From assembly GCF_009932475.1 (NCBI RefSeq), contig NZ_BJOV01000002.1:789958-853957 (forward strand): 64,000 nucleotides of DNA. The letters are read 5' to 3'. This document shows positions 34,681 to 43,884 of this stretch, piece after piece; the first letter of the stretch is position 1, and every line of letters begins with the position of its first letter. Under the pieces are notes generated by a model, which was not told the origin of the DNA, searched no databases, and was given only the letters and a program-made list of their open reading frames with translations. Made by a program: the position numbers and the translations under genes. This stretch comes from Gordonia spumicola (GTDB taxonomy: Bacteria > Actinomycetota > Actinomycetes > Mycobacteriales > Mycobacteriaceae).

Positions 34681-35475
34681 ATGAGTTATGTGATGTCCTC
34701 GAGGGAGGTGCAGGAGTTCCAATCGAGTTTCCAGAAAGCAGCGTTCACGGTCGAGGGTGTCTCGGTCGAGTTCGAAACGACGCCGGAATTCGTACGCTCG
34801 GTGCTTCCGCCGGACCTGGAGCCGGTGGGGTCGAGCGGTATCGCTTCGGTCGCGCAGTGGCAATGCGGGCTTTCAGGTGAGTTCGAGTCGGCGGCGGTGA
34901 TGCTCAACGTCCGATGGAGAGAGTTCGTCGGTTCGTATTACCTCACCTTGTTCATTTCGGGGGACATGCCTGTGACGATCGGCCGGGACCTCTGGGGCGA
35001 ACCGAAGAAGACGGGTGAATGCCGCCTCTACCGGGACGCGGACGACATGTACGGGTACGGCGCACGAAACGGCGTTCGGGGCATCCAGATCGAGGCGCGT
35101 TTCGGAGAGGAACTCGGCCCCCGCGCTGTTGTGTCCAACTCAATCGAGGTGGGGCTCCCGCTCACTCACAACGCGGGTGCGGCCGGCGATCCGTGGATCT
35201 CGATCGACCGAATCGAACGTGAACTGGGTGCATACCGCGAGGGCGAAGGCGAACTCGTACTGACCGGTACGCCGTTCGATCCGCTGGACGAGATTCCGGT
35301 GCTGTCGACGGGTCTCGCGAGGCACTACACGGGGAAGTCGACCCTTGAGACCGTTCTCCGCGAGACGATTCCTGGGAAGGGGGACGAGTATCTCCCATTC
35401 CACCTCGGGCGTTCGTTCGATAAGATCAATGTCGGTCGTTCACCGATGCGGGAGCGAAGCGCGGACGTGCGATGA
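34681..35475 (+). CDS. acetoacetate decarboxylase-family protein
   Basis: ADC-superfamily enzyme of 264 residues from ATG 34681. The Schiff-base lysine region is present (GRDLWGEPKKTGECRLYRD), as are LNVRWREFVGSYYL and the C-terminal beta strands. True acetoacetate decarboxylases split acetoacetate to acetone; family members also act as cyclases or aldolase-dehydratases on oxo acids, so the substrate is open. The stop overlaps the ATG of the SDR gene (ATGA), and a cupin gene follows, making a three-gene operon divergent from the PucR regulator. Confidence 0.85.
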   Translation: MSYVMSSREVQEFQSSFQKAAFTVEGVSVEFETTPEFVRSVLPPDLEPVGSSGIASVAQWQCGLSGEFESAAVMLNVRWREFVGSYYLTLFISGDMPVTIGRDLWGEPKKTGECRLYRDADDMYGYGARNGVRGIQIEARFGEELGPRAVVSNSIEVGLPLTHNAGAAGDPWISIDRIERELGAYREGEGELVLTGTPFDPLDEIPVLSTGLARHYTGKSTLETVLRETIPGKGDEYLPFHLGRSFDKINVGRSPMRERSADVR

Positions 35476-36213
35476 ACATTCTCGTGATCGGCGGAAGCCG
35501 CGGTGTTGGAAAGGCTGTAGTCCTCGGGATGTCGCGTCCGGGGAACGTCATCTTCTTGAACAATCGCGAGGTCGACAGTGCAGTGTCGGAGGTCCGTGCA
35601 ACGGCGGAGGAACTGGGCGCGACGGTCGTGCTCGTGCCAGGCGACATCGCGTCACCGGAGGGCGCGAACAACGTCGCCGACGCGGTGCGAGAACGTTCCG
35701 ACCGCATCGACCTCGTGGTCCATTGTGCTGTGGCCGGGTATCCGGTTGATTCCTTGACCTCGACGCCGGATCAGCTTCGGCATGCAGTCGAGGTCAATGC
35801 GTTGTCGCTCGTCTACGTTGTCCAGGCCGTCGCCGACCTGCTGGGGCGAGGCAGCTCGATCGTGTACCTCTCCAGTCGCGGAGCCCGAGTTGCACTGCGT
35901 GACTACGTCACAGTGGGGGGCGACCAAGGCGATGGCTGAAGCGCTCGTACGCTACCTCGCTGTCGATCTCGCGCCGATCGGAGTTCGCGTGAACGCGCTG
36001 TCGCCGACCGCGCTCGACACGGAGGGATTCCGCGAGATATTCGGGCGAGAGGCAGACGCACGACTGGAAGCTGCGAATCGACTCAGTCCCTCTGGACGTG
36101 CGGTCGATCTCGACGATGTCGTCGGGGTCGTCGAGTTTCTCGCTTCACCGGAAGCGCAGATGTTCCACGGCCAGACCTTCGTTCTCGACGGCGGAGCCCT
36201 CCTCGTCGGTTGA
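35472..36213 (+). pseudogene. FabL-like SDR oxidoreductase, one-base frameshift
   Basis: NAD(P)-dependent short-chain reductase broken by a frameshift at the G6 run near 35918. Removing one G gives 246 residues. The cofactor loop is VIGGSRGVGKAVV. The catalytic Tyr and Lys are six residues apart (YVTVGATKAMAEALVRYL), the spacing of FabI/FabL enoyl-ACP reductases rather than the usual Y-x3-K. The C-terminus (ALSPTALDTEGF, GQTFVLDGGALL) is normal. Both arms carry the same G6, so it is either a true mutation or a homopolymer miscall shared by both. Second gene of the operon. Confidence 0.8.
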
Positions 36214-36253
36214 CCTGAATCGAAACTTGTAATCAATGAAAGGATCCAGAAAC

Positions 36254-36652
36254 ATGTCTAGCCCCGTCATCGTCGGTGAGGTCAGCTTCGCCGAGCTCGA
36301 GTCGCGTCCGATTGCATCCGAGGAGGACGGAGACCCTACGGAGCCTCGGATGCAGTTGTTCGTCGAGAATTCCGGAATGCGTAGCGGACTCCTGATGTAC
36401 GGCCCATGTGATGTCACCGAAGAGGTCCGCAACTATTCCTCGATGCACATTCTCTCGGGAGAACTCAGCCTCACCGTCGACGGTGTCACGACCGACATCG
36501 GCGGGGGAGACATCGCTCATTTCGTCCCGGGACAGACTGTGTTGATCTCGGCGAAGACTCAGATCCGTGAAGTGTTCACTACGTGCGGTCCGTTCTCGAA
36601 AGTTGCGGACGGGAACCAAACCGGTGCAGATTCGGTCGGTGTCGACGACTGA
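36254..36652 (+). CDS. cupin-domain protein
   Basis: Single-domain cupin of 132 residues from ATG 36254, preceded by AAAGGATCC. The first cupin motif is around NYSSMHILSGELSLTVDGV and the second around FVPGQTVLI. Several metal-binding histidines of the classic motif are missing (one His in SSMHI, one in DIAHFVPG), so metal binding is uncertain. It closes the operon with the ADC-like and SDR genes, 40 bases after the SDR stop. Possible roles are an isomerase step or a structural sensor. Confidence 0.78.
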   Translation: MSSPVIVGEVSFAELESRPIASEEDGDPTEPRMQLFVENSGMRSGLLMYGPCDVTEEVRNYSSMHILSGELSLTVDGVTTDIGGGDIAHFVPGQTVLISAKTQIREVFTTCGPFSKVADGNQTGADSVGVDD

Positions 36653-36832
36653 TCGGCAGTGCGCTCATTCACCTCGACTTGACGCAGGGAAATGCATCGA
36701 GGTGGGTCTCACTTGAGATCGACGAATGGTGTCGAATCGGGGAGATCTCCGCGAAATCGAGCACAGTGCCGTGGTGCGCCGTGGGGCCCCGGAGCGAACG
36801 GACTGCCGCGAAGGCGTGACGTCGATCCGGTG

Positions 36833-37183
36833 TCAGCGCACCGGGTCGACAGAGCTGCGGGCGCCTTGCACGAGGGAGCACCAGGAAGCCGGTCGGCTTG
36901 GTCTGTACCTGGGGCCGACGCCGTTCGCGCGGGCGATGTCGCGGTAGGCCGCGACGGCGGGGGTCGCGTGGCGTGTCAGCGACGGATCGGTCTGCACGTT
37001 CACTGTGTAGAGACCGAATCGCGGCGTGTAACTGCCCCATTCGTAGTTGTCGGTGAGGCTCCAGTAGTTGAATCCCATGACGTTGATTCCGTCGTTGCGG
37101 GCACGCTGCGCCCGGTAGACGAGGTCTCGCGGAGGTGATCTTCCCACTTGTATCCGTCTGGGCGCGTGTTGCCGTGTCGCCCG
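36833..37183 (-). pseudogene. GH1 glycosidase 3' remnant
   Basis: C-terminal fragment of a GH1 gene, about 115 codons, nearly identical to the end of the intact GH1 gene at 42473 (NVMGFNYWSLTDNYEWGSY, ASWCSLVQGARSSVDPVR). One inserted base near 37130 shifts the frame between the HLR and LVYRAQRARN segments. Upstream of 37183 the sequence changes abruptly to the end of the araC-type gene. It is left over from a partial duplication. Confidence 0.85.
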
Positions 37184-37190
37184 TAGGCGC

Positions 37191-38186
37191 TCAGTACCTG
37201 TTGCGCACGGCGGTCGGTGAGGCTCCGAACCACCTCGTGCACGCCCTAGTGAACGCCGACAGCTCAGAGAATCCGAGAGTCTGCGCGAGCTGACTGGCGG
37301 GCATCGTCGACTCGATCAGGTATCGGTGCGCGGTGTTTCGCATGACGTCGTCTTTGATTCCTGCGAAGGATGTTCCTTCTCGGCCGAGGTGACGCTGCAT
37401 GGTTCTGGGGTGTAGTGACAGCGACTTCGCGACAGCACCGTAGTCGGCGTCCTCCGTGCCAAGCGTCCGGAAGACCCGGTGGCGCACGCGCTCGGTAAGG
37501 GTCGCGTCGGGAAGTGGAAACCTCGACTCGATGTAGGTGAGCGCATTGGCGCGGATGTCGTCGTCTGCGTCAGGAATGCGTGCATCGAGAAACCATGCCG
37601 GGACTACGATCTGAGCCCGCCGACTTTCTGGGTGGACGGTGGCAGCGAAGAACTGGATATACCTGGTCAACGGTGCCGACGGAGTGTGCGGAACCCACAC
37701 TGACACGGGCCGATAGACTCCGCCGAGCACGATCGCGAACAGTCTGTGACAGGTGGCCAGAACCAGATCGATCGTCTGTCTCACAGGCGGCAGGGGATCG
37801 AGCACGAGATCGAAGAGGATCGCGGCGCTGCCGTCGGCCTCCTCGACCGACAAAGTGACGGCAGGACTGTGAATGAACAGCCACTGACTCGCCAGATCCA
37901 AAATGCTTCGGACAGTCGGTGCATTGCGCAGTGCGGCGGTGAGCGGGCCGAAGGCATCGATGTCTTGGTAGTGCGAGAGTTGCAGTGCGAAGTCCGGGCA
38001 CTCGAGGTCTCCGGCTGCGCGCTCAAGGAGATGCATCGCGGCACGTGCTGAGATCAGCGCGTCCTCGTCGACCAAGGCGTCAGGTGGCAGCCCGGCGTCC
38101 TCGAGCAGCGCAGACGGTTCGCCGCCCAACTGCGTCACCAGCTCAGTCCAGCCTCGCAGGCTGCCCGGCCGCACGCTTGTCTCCAC
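37191..38186 (-). CDS. AraC-family transcriptional regulator
   Basis: AraC/XylS regulator of 331 residues. The N-terminal ligand domain (about 1-200) is of the arabinose-binding-like type seen in actinobacterial regulators (GWTELVTQLGGEPSALLEDAGLPPDAL). The C-terminal helix-turn-helix is at about 235-331 (VAKSLSLHPRTMQRHLGREGTSF, then LAQTLGFSELSAFTRACTRWFGASPTAVR). It is divergent from the two reductase genes at 38289, with a 102-bp intergenic region, and likely controls them. In the right arm a compensating pair of indels changes residues near 97. Confidence 0.88.
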   Translation of the reverse strand: METSVRPGSLRGWTELVTQLGGEPSALLEDAGLPPDALVDEDALISARAAMHLLERAAGDLECPDFALQLSHYQDIDAFGPLTAALRNAPTVRSILDLASQWLFIHSPAVTLSVEEADGSAAILFDLVLDPLPPVRQTIDLVLATCHRLFAIVLGGVYRPVSVWVPHTPSAPLTRYIQFFAATVHPESRRAQIVVPAWFLDARIPDADDDIRANALTYIESRFPLPDATLTERVRHRVFRTLGTEDADYGAVAKSLSLHPRTMQRHLGREGTSFAGIKDDVMRNTAHRYLIESTMPASQLAQTLGFSELSAFTRACTRWFGASPTAVRNRY

Positions 38187-38288
38187 GGCCTCCGACGCTC
38201 CCCAACTTGTCGCCTAATGTCAAGCTTTGCTGGCTTCTCGCTGGTTGTATCGGACCGACAGTCCACAGCCAGTAGTCAGGAAACGAAC

Positions 38289-39533
38289 ATGCATGACGCA
38301 TTGCGCACCCCTTTGCGCATCGGCGGCCTCGAAGTACCGGGACGCCTCTTCAAGTCGGCGACTCACGAGACCCGTGCGACCGTCGACGGTGCCGTTACCG
38401 ACGAACTGCTCGACTTCTACCGCCCGATGGTCGAAGCGGGGACGCCACTGATCGTCACCGGCAACCTCTTCGTGTCGTGGCAAGGCAAGTCGGCATATCG
38501 GCAGGGCGGAATCCATTCCGATGAGATGATCCCAGGACTGCGTGAGTGGGCCGATCTCGCGCATTCCGGCGGGAGCGCATTGTTCGCGCAGCTCAATCAC
38601 GGCGGCCGTCAGATGACCAAGCCGGCCGAGGGCGTTCCTGAGGCGATTTCGGCTTCTAATCGCCGTGAGAAGGCGCAAGGCACCAAGCCCCGCCCACTGC
38701 GCCTGGACGAGGTTCCGGCCCTCCTGGAGACGTACGCTGCTGCGGCCGGCCGCGCGCAGGAGGCCGGACTGGACGGCGTCCAGATCCAGATGGCGCACGG
38801 GTATTTCCTCAGCCAGTTCCTCAGCCCCGAATCGAACCGTCGACACGACGCCTACGGCGGCTCCGCACGAGCTCGCATGCAGTTGCCGCTTGAGGTGTAC
38901 CGCGCCGTCCGTGATCGCGTCGGCCCCGACTTCCCGGTCATCATCAAGATCAACGGAACCGACACCATCCCGTGGGGAGGGGTGAAACTCGCCGATCAGA
39001 TCGAGTTGGCGTTGCGACTGCAGGATGAAGGGATCGACGCCGTCGAAGTGACACGCGGCCATTTCTCGTCGTTTCCGAGCACCACATCGGGCCACTTCAA
39101 AGGGTACGTCAAGGCTCAACTGGACGACGGCGCGATGCGGGAGGCCTCGCCCAAGCGTCGGGCGGTGCTTCGAGCGCTGGGTCCACTCGCCGAGTTCGGC
39201 TACGAGCGGGCGTTCCGGCCGGCCGAGGGGTACAACCTGCCGCAGGCCCAGGAGTTCAGCCGTGCCCTCGACATTCCGGTGATCACCGTCGGCGGCTTCC
39301 GCGACCCCGTGGCGATGAACGAAGCGATCAGTTCGGGCAAGACGAGTGCGGTGTCGAGTGCACGCGGCCTCATCGCCAACCCCTACCTCTACCGCGAACT
39401 GGACGATCCGGCCGCCAACATCACCTGCACGCTGTGCAACAAGTGCATCGGTGTAGCGGGAGGACTGCCAGTCGCGTGTTACGACCCCACCGTCCTCCAG
39501 CGACGCGAGGCGGCGGGGCTGGATATTCGATGA
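38289..39533 (+). CDS. Old Yellow Enzyme-type NADH:flavin oxidoreductase 1
   Basis: FMN ene-reductase of 414 residues with TIM-barrel motifs: RLFKSATHETRAT, FAQLNHGGRQM, QMAHGYFLSQFLSPESNRRHDAYGG, and the phosphate-binding VITVGGFRDPV. Like 2,4-dienoyl-CoA reductase it has a Cys cluster (CTLCNKC) near the C-terminus. These enzymes reduce activated C=C bonds of enones or dienoyl compounds. ATG 38289 is preceded by a GGAAACGA and fits the family start. It overlaps the next gene by four bases (ATGA) and is divergent from the AraC regulator. Confidence 0.9.
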   Translation: MHDALRTPLRIGGLEVPGRLFKSATHETRATVDGAVTDELLDFYRPMVEAGTPLIVTGNLFVSWQGKSAYRQGGIHSDEMIPGLREWADLAHSGGSALFAQLNHGGRQMTKPAEGVPEAISASNRREKAQGTKPRPLRLDEVPALLETYAAAAGRAQEAGLDGVQIQMAHGYFLSQFLSPESNRRHDAYGGSARARMQLPLEVYRAVRDRVGPDFPVIIKINGTDTIPWGGVKLADQIELALRLQDEGIDAVEVTRGHFSSFPSTTSGHFKGYVKAQLDDGAMREASPKRRAVLRALGPLAEFGYERAFRPAEGYNLPQAQEFSRALDIPVITVGGFRDPVAMNEAISSGKTSAVSSARGLIANPYLYRELDDPAANITCTLCNKCIGVAGGLPVACYDPTVLQRREAAGLDIR

Positions 39534-40801
39534 TCACTCCGGCAACTCCTCTCCAGATCGGCCAGATGGTCGTAGACGGGCGGCTTTACAAGTCCGCGAC
39601 CAGTGAGACCCGCGCAAGTGACGACGGCTTCGTCACCAACGACCTGCTTGATTTCTACCGCCCGATGATTACCGCAGGCACTCCGCTCATCGTCACCGGT
39701 AGTCTCTTCGTCTCTCGGCAGGGGAAGTCAGCGGGGCGGCAGGCCGGAATCGACGACGATGACAAGATCGCGGGTCTCGCACAGTGGGCCGAACTCGCCC
39801 ACTCGGGCCGAACAAAACTGATCGCCCAGCTCAATCACGGCGGAAGACAGATCGCCAAGGCGCTGCCCGGGGAGCGGATCGTCTCCGCCTCGAACATTCG
39901 CGAACCGCTGTACGGCAGCAAACCAGTCCCGCTTCGCCGCGACGAGATCCCAGCGGTGGTGCAGTCGTTCGCTGAGGCGGCGCGGCGAGCGGTCGAAGCC
40001 GGCATGGACGGCGTTCAGATCCACGCCGCACACGGTTATCTCCTCAGCCAGTTCCTGACCCCGCACACCAACAGGCGGAATGACGACTACGGCGGGCCCC
40101 TGGACAATCGGGCACGCCTGCTTCTCGAGGTGCTCGGCGCGGTGCGGGCCAGCGTGGGCGACTCGTACCCGATTCTGGTGAAGCTCAACGGCACCGACGA
40201 TCTGCCGCTGCGACGAGCCGCGGACACTGGCGAACTCCTCCAGGTCGCGCGCTGGCTGCAGGACGACGGTGCCGACGCTATCGAGATCTCGCGTGGCCAC
40301 TACGAGTCCTGGCCCGGCATGGTCCAGGGCAACTACCGCGGGTTCCTGGTCAACTCTGTGACCCGTGGGCCGCTGGCTTCGAGTTCGCGGCTCCGCAAGT
40401 CGATGATCTTCGCCGCGTCGCCGGTCGTCGAAAGAGTTGCCGGGCGCCTCCGACCGCCCGTGGAGGGGTTCAATCTGGGCCATGCGGCCGAAGTGGCTGA
40501 GGCCCTGACGATTCCGGTGATCTGCGTCGGTGGATTCCACAGCAAGGAGGGCATCGGGCACGCCGTCGGCAGTGGAATGGTCGATGCAGTCTCAGCAGCG
40601 AGGGCGTTCATCGCCGACCCGTTCCTATATCGCAACGTGGTGTCGACGCCCAACGAGCACCGGCCGGTCTGTGGCTACTGCAATCTGTGCATCGCGTCGT
40701 TCAGCACCACGCGGATCGACTGCGGCAGCCCAGACATCCGAACTCTCCGGGACGTGATGATCCGACAGGACGCGGGCGAGCCGACCGCGACGCCGGACTG
40801 A
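39530..40801 (+). CDS. Old Yellow Enzyme-type NADH:flavin oxidoreductase 2
   Basis: Paralogue of the preceding reductase, 423 residues, with QLNHGGRQIA, IHAAHGYLLSQFLTPHTNRRNDDYGG, VICVGGFHSKEG and a final Cys cluster (CGYCNLC). Its ATG overlaps the upstream stop, so both are translated together. Paired ene-reductases suggest successive reductions of a dienone or ring, or a heteromeric enzyme. The alpha/beta hydrolase gene is convergent, 58 bases downstream. Confidence 0.9.
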   Translation: MITPATPLQIGQMVVDGRLYKSATSETRASDDGFVTNDLLDFYRPMITAGTPLIVTGSLFVSRQGKSAGRQAGIDDDDKIAGLAQWAELAHSGRTKLIAQLNHGGRQIAKALPGERIVSASNIREPLYGSKPVPLRRDEIPAVVQSFAEAARRAVEAGMDGVQIHAAHGYLLSQFLTPHTNRRNDDYGGPLDNRARLLLEVLGAVRASVGDSYPILVKLNGTDDLPLRRAADTGELLQVARWLQDDGADAIEISRGHYESWPGMVQGNYRGFLVNSVTRGPLASSSRLRKSMIFAASPVVERVAGRLRPPVEGFNLGHAAEVAEALTIPVICVGGFHSKEGIGHAVGSGMVDAVSAARAFIADPFLYRNVVSTPNEHRPVCGYCNLCIASFSTTRIDCGSPDIRTLRDVMIRQDAGEPTATPD

Positions 40802-40859
40802 CCGAGGGCGCTGGACGTCGCGGGGTAGGCGGCCCGTATCGGGTATCCCCCGGAGACGC

Positions 40860-42126
40860 TCAGTCGTCGTAGTGAAGAGCCGACACCGGGCCAGGGCCTG
40901 CTCGGTGCAGGACAGGGCCTTTGGCGACGTCGTCCTTAAGGTAGCGGTCGAAGAATGCCGACGAGTAGCGCATGTAGACGTTCGCCATCGGCGCGAATGC
41001 GGTGTAACCCACGAGGTTCATCGCCGCGGCTGCGGTCGGGTTCGCGGTCAGCATGTCGGTCACCATGAAGTGGTTGGTGTTCGTGATCTCCACAAAGTAC
41101 TTCGGTCCCGAGGCGCCCTCAAACGTCTGCCACTGCTGCTTCCTCGACGACTCCAGGTACGGGTCCTCTCCGGTGAGGAACATCAGCGGAACATCTATGT
41201 CGTGCGCTGCCCTGACGATCTGGCGGTCGTTGATGAAAATCGGGGAGGCAAGTGGGAGGATCGCCTTGATCCGCTTGTCGCGGAACAGATGGGGATCAGT
41301 CGAGCGTGACCTGGACGGCATCGCGCACGGATCGATGTCGGTGATGTACCCGTTGAGGTTTCGGTCGGCGGCGGTCATCGGATAGTCGCAATTCATCGCC
41401 TGCCCGCCGTACAACAGCGTGTATGCGGCACCGAGCGAGTGGCCGCTCATCCCGATCCGCTCAGGGTCGATCATGCCCTGCAGACGGTCTCCCGAAGCGT
41501 GGTTGCGCGCGAGGGTGACGTCGAGCCCACGAGTTATCTCCGCTGGACGGTATGTCATGCCGAACTGCGTCTTCTTGAACCAGTCCCCCATGATGGCGAA
41601 GACGGAGTCGCTCGGATTCATGGCCGACAGATCCCCGAGCGCCCGGACTGTAGTCTCGACGGGGTTGTTGCGTTTCCAGAATCCGAGGGTGGTCGTCGGC
41701 TTCGAATCAAGATGGTCGATGCCGATGGCCACGTAGCCGTGACTGGCGAGATTCTGGGTGTAGAAGTAGTATCCGTCCCCCGGTGCGCCCAAACTCAGCT
41801 GAGAAGACGATCAGAGGATACGGACCGTCGCCACGCTCCGGCGCGGCGTTCTGTACCGCCACACCGCGAACTCCACCTTCGGTCCGGTAGGGTTTCGCGC
41901 CCTTCGCGTGCACAGCGGGATACCAGGTTGTCACCTTGATGTCGCCGCCAGCGACTGAGTGTCGTCGGACGTCGACGCCCACTTGATGTGGCCCGGTGGG
42001 CAGTGCGGTCGCAAAGCCATCGGCGGGATGTGGGAGGGCGGGCAATGCGTTGGGAGATGGCACTGCCAGCACACTCGTCACCGCAACAATCACGGTCGTC
42101 ACCAGTATGCGAATCATGTAAGTCAT
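40860..42126 (-). pseudogene. secreted alpha/beta hydrolase, frameshifted
   Basis: Exported serine hydrolase of the chlorophyllase/platelet-activating-factor acetylhydrolase type. ATG 42126 starts a signal peptide (ILVTTVIVAVTSVLAVPSPNA). A one-base insertion near 41795-41810 breaks the frame between PLIVFSA and LGAPGDGYYFYTQNL. The second part holds the nucleophile elbow GMSGHSLGA, an acid near FLTGEDPYLE and a His in NTNHFMV. Without the shift it would be about 421 residues. Both arms share the insertion, so it is a true mutation or a shared error. Role: probably ester hydrolysis outside the cell. Confidence 0.8.
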
Positions 42127-42237
42127 CGCACATCCCCCAACCAATTTCTGGAATGATCGCTACAGTAAAAGTGCCGTACATCACAAGTCAAGAGGCTGGG
42201 GCGGCGAGTCGGCGGGGGAAGAGTTGCGCAGCACGCC

Positions 42238-42365
42238 CTAATCGGCACTCGGGCGGCGGCGGATCACCCAGACCATCGTCATCGAGATGACGACCTCGTC
42301 GGATTGATTCCGCGGGAGGACCTCGGTCGTGAGATCTGCACGACCGTCACGGAGCGTCACGTCGG
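42238..42365 (-). pseudogene. MaoC 3' remnant
   Basis: The last 40 codons or so of a MaoC gene, closely matching the end of the intact copy at 43885-44355 over about 42253-42365 (DVTLRDGRADLTTEV, VVISMTMV). It ends at a TAG at 42238-42240. Homology stops abruptly next to the 42373-42401 dyad. Together with the GH1 remnant at 36833 it marks a duplicated MaoC-GH1 unit. Confidence 0.85.
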
Positions 42366-42372
42366 CATTGGG

Positions 42373-42401
42373 CCATAATTAACTCGGCGTATTAATTATG
42401 G
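42373..42401. repeat. 10-bp-arm AT-rich dyad at a duplication junction
   Basis: CCATAATTAA (42373-42382) and TTAATTATGG (42392-42401) are exact reverse complements around a nine-base loop. A further GGTTAG/CTAACC pair (42400-42405 and 42431-42436) lies next to it. It is strikingly AT-rich for this genome and abuts the MaoC remnant, so it may be a recombination scar, or an end or target of a mobile element, or a hairpin after the GH1 gene. Confidence 0.65.
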
Positions 42402-42472
42402 TTAGGTCCGTTGAGGCGCTGCGGAGCATAACTAACCTGCTGAGCCAGTGGTGACGTAGCAGTGCGCCGGTG

Positions 42473-43777
42473 TCAGCGCACCGGGTCGACACAGCTGCGG
42501 ACGCCTTGGACGAGGGAACACCAGGAAGCCGGCCGGCTGGGCCGGTAGGTCGGGCCGACGCCGTTCGCGCGGGCGATGTCGCGGTAGGCCGAGACGGCGG
42601 GGGTCGCGTGTCGTGTCAGCGATGGATCGGTCTTCACATTCACGGTGTACAGGCCGAATCGCGGTGTGTAGCTGCCCCATTCGTAGTTGTCGGTGAGGCT
42701 CCAGTAGTTGAAGCCCATGACGTTGATGCCGTCGTTGCGGGCGCGCTGCGTCCAGTAGACGAGGTCACGGAGGTGATCCTCGCGCTTGTAGCCGTCCGGG
42801 CGCACCTTCCCGCCCTCGGTCGGCATGCCGGTCTCCACGACGTACAGGGGCTTGCCGGGGAAGCGTTCGGAGTAGTCGCGGAACGCGTAGTAGATGCCGT
42901 CCGCGGCGACCGAGGCCTTCCACTTGTCCGAGGTGATGGTCCAGATCGCCGGTTCGGCGGGGGACAGGGAGTAGTACGAGTTGAACGCTATGTAGTCGAG
43001 CTTGTCGCGGACGCCGTCCTGGAAGATCACGTCCAGGGCCGTCTGCACCGCCGGGATGTACGCGGAGGTCGACGAGACCATCGCGCCCGGTGAGCGGTGG
43101 TGGATGTAGTCGTAGATTCCGCGGTGCACGGCGACCAGTCGGGACGCCATCGTCGGGGCGTCCTTCACGCTGATGCCGCCGAACTTGACCTCGTTCATGA
43201 TGTAGAGGGTCGGCTCGTTGACGGTGATCCACAGCGGGGACAGGTGCGCATATCGATCGACGACCATGCGCTGATGTCGCAACCACGATCCTGCGGTGCG
43301 CGCATCTGCCCAACCACCGCGGTCGGCGATCCAGCCGGGGAGAACCCAATGGTCGAGGGTCAGCATGGGACGCATGCCCGCACCGGTGATCGCGGCGAGC
43401 AGATCGTCGTAGTAGGCCAGTTCGCGTGTGTCGATCCGACCGGGAGAGGGCTCGATCCGCGACCATTCGATGCTGACGCGGTACACCTTCATGCCCATCG
43501 AGCGGGCTCGCTCGACATCCTCGCGATAGTGGTGGCGGAAGTCGACCGCCGTGCCGATCGGGTCCTCGACCTTGGTCGACGCGGCGTATCGGGACCAGTT
43601 GCTGTCGGGTGAGGACCCCTCGGTCTGGAACCCGGACGCCGATACGCCCCACAGGAAGTCGTCGGGCAGCGGCGCATTCACTCGGGCGTCGCTCGGGGGT
43701 GTCGCCAACATCGCCAGGCCGCCGAGCAGCATGGCGACGACTGCTGAGGACAGAATGCGTCGTGGAGGGGTGGTCAT
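42473..43777 (-). CDS. secreted GH1-family glycosidase
   Basis: Family 1 glycoside hydrolase of 434 residues from ATG 43777. A signal peptide (about 1-31, LSSAVVAMLLGGLAMLATPPSDA) exports it, unlike most GH1 enzymes. Catalytic residues: acid/base Glu in WITVNEPT and nucleophile Glu in LYVVETGMP (usually ITENG). It also has DFLWGVSASGFQTEG and FNYWSLTDNYEWGSY, the family's aglycone and sugar-binding segments. Likely beta-glucosidase-type activity that releases an aglycone outside the cell. It is downstream of the MaoC gene on the same strand. A 3' fragment of a second copy is at 36833. Confidence 0.92.
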   Translation of the reverse strand: MTTPPRRILSSAVVAMLLGGLAMLATPPSDARVNAPLPDDFLWGVSASGFQTEGSSPDSNWSRYAASTKVEDPIGTAVDFRHHYREDVERARSMGMKVYRVSIEWSRIEPSPGRIDTRELAYYDDLLAAITGAGMRPMLTLDHWVLPGWIADRGGWADARTAGSWLRHQRMVVDRYAHLSPLWITVNEPTLYIMNEVKFGGISVKDAPTMASRLVAVHRGIYDYIHHRSPGAMVSSTSAYIPAVQTALDVIFQDGVRDKLDYIAFNSYYSLSPAEPAIWTITSDKWKASVAADGIYYAFRDYSERFPGKPLYVVETGMPTEGGKVRPDGYKREDHLRDLVYWTQRARNDGINVMGFNYWSLTDNYEWGSYTPRFGLYTVNVKTDPSLTRHATPAVSAYRDIARANGVGPTYRPSRPASWCSLVQGVRSCVDPVR

Positions 43778-43884
43778 TGCAGCTTCCTGACTCTGGAGTC
43801 TGACGAGAAGTCGTCCGGACGTCTCGCAGGCGTTGTGACGGCTAGGGAGTGTCTCTATCACTGGTTGAATGGACCGCTTGGAAC

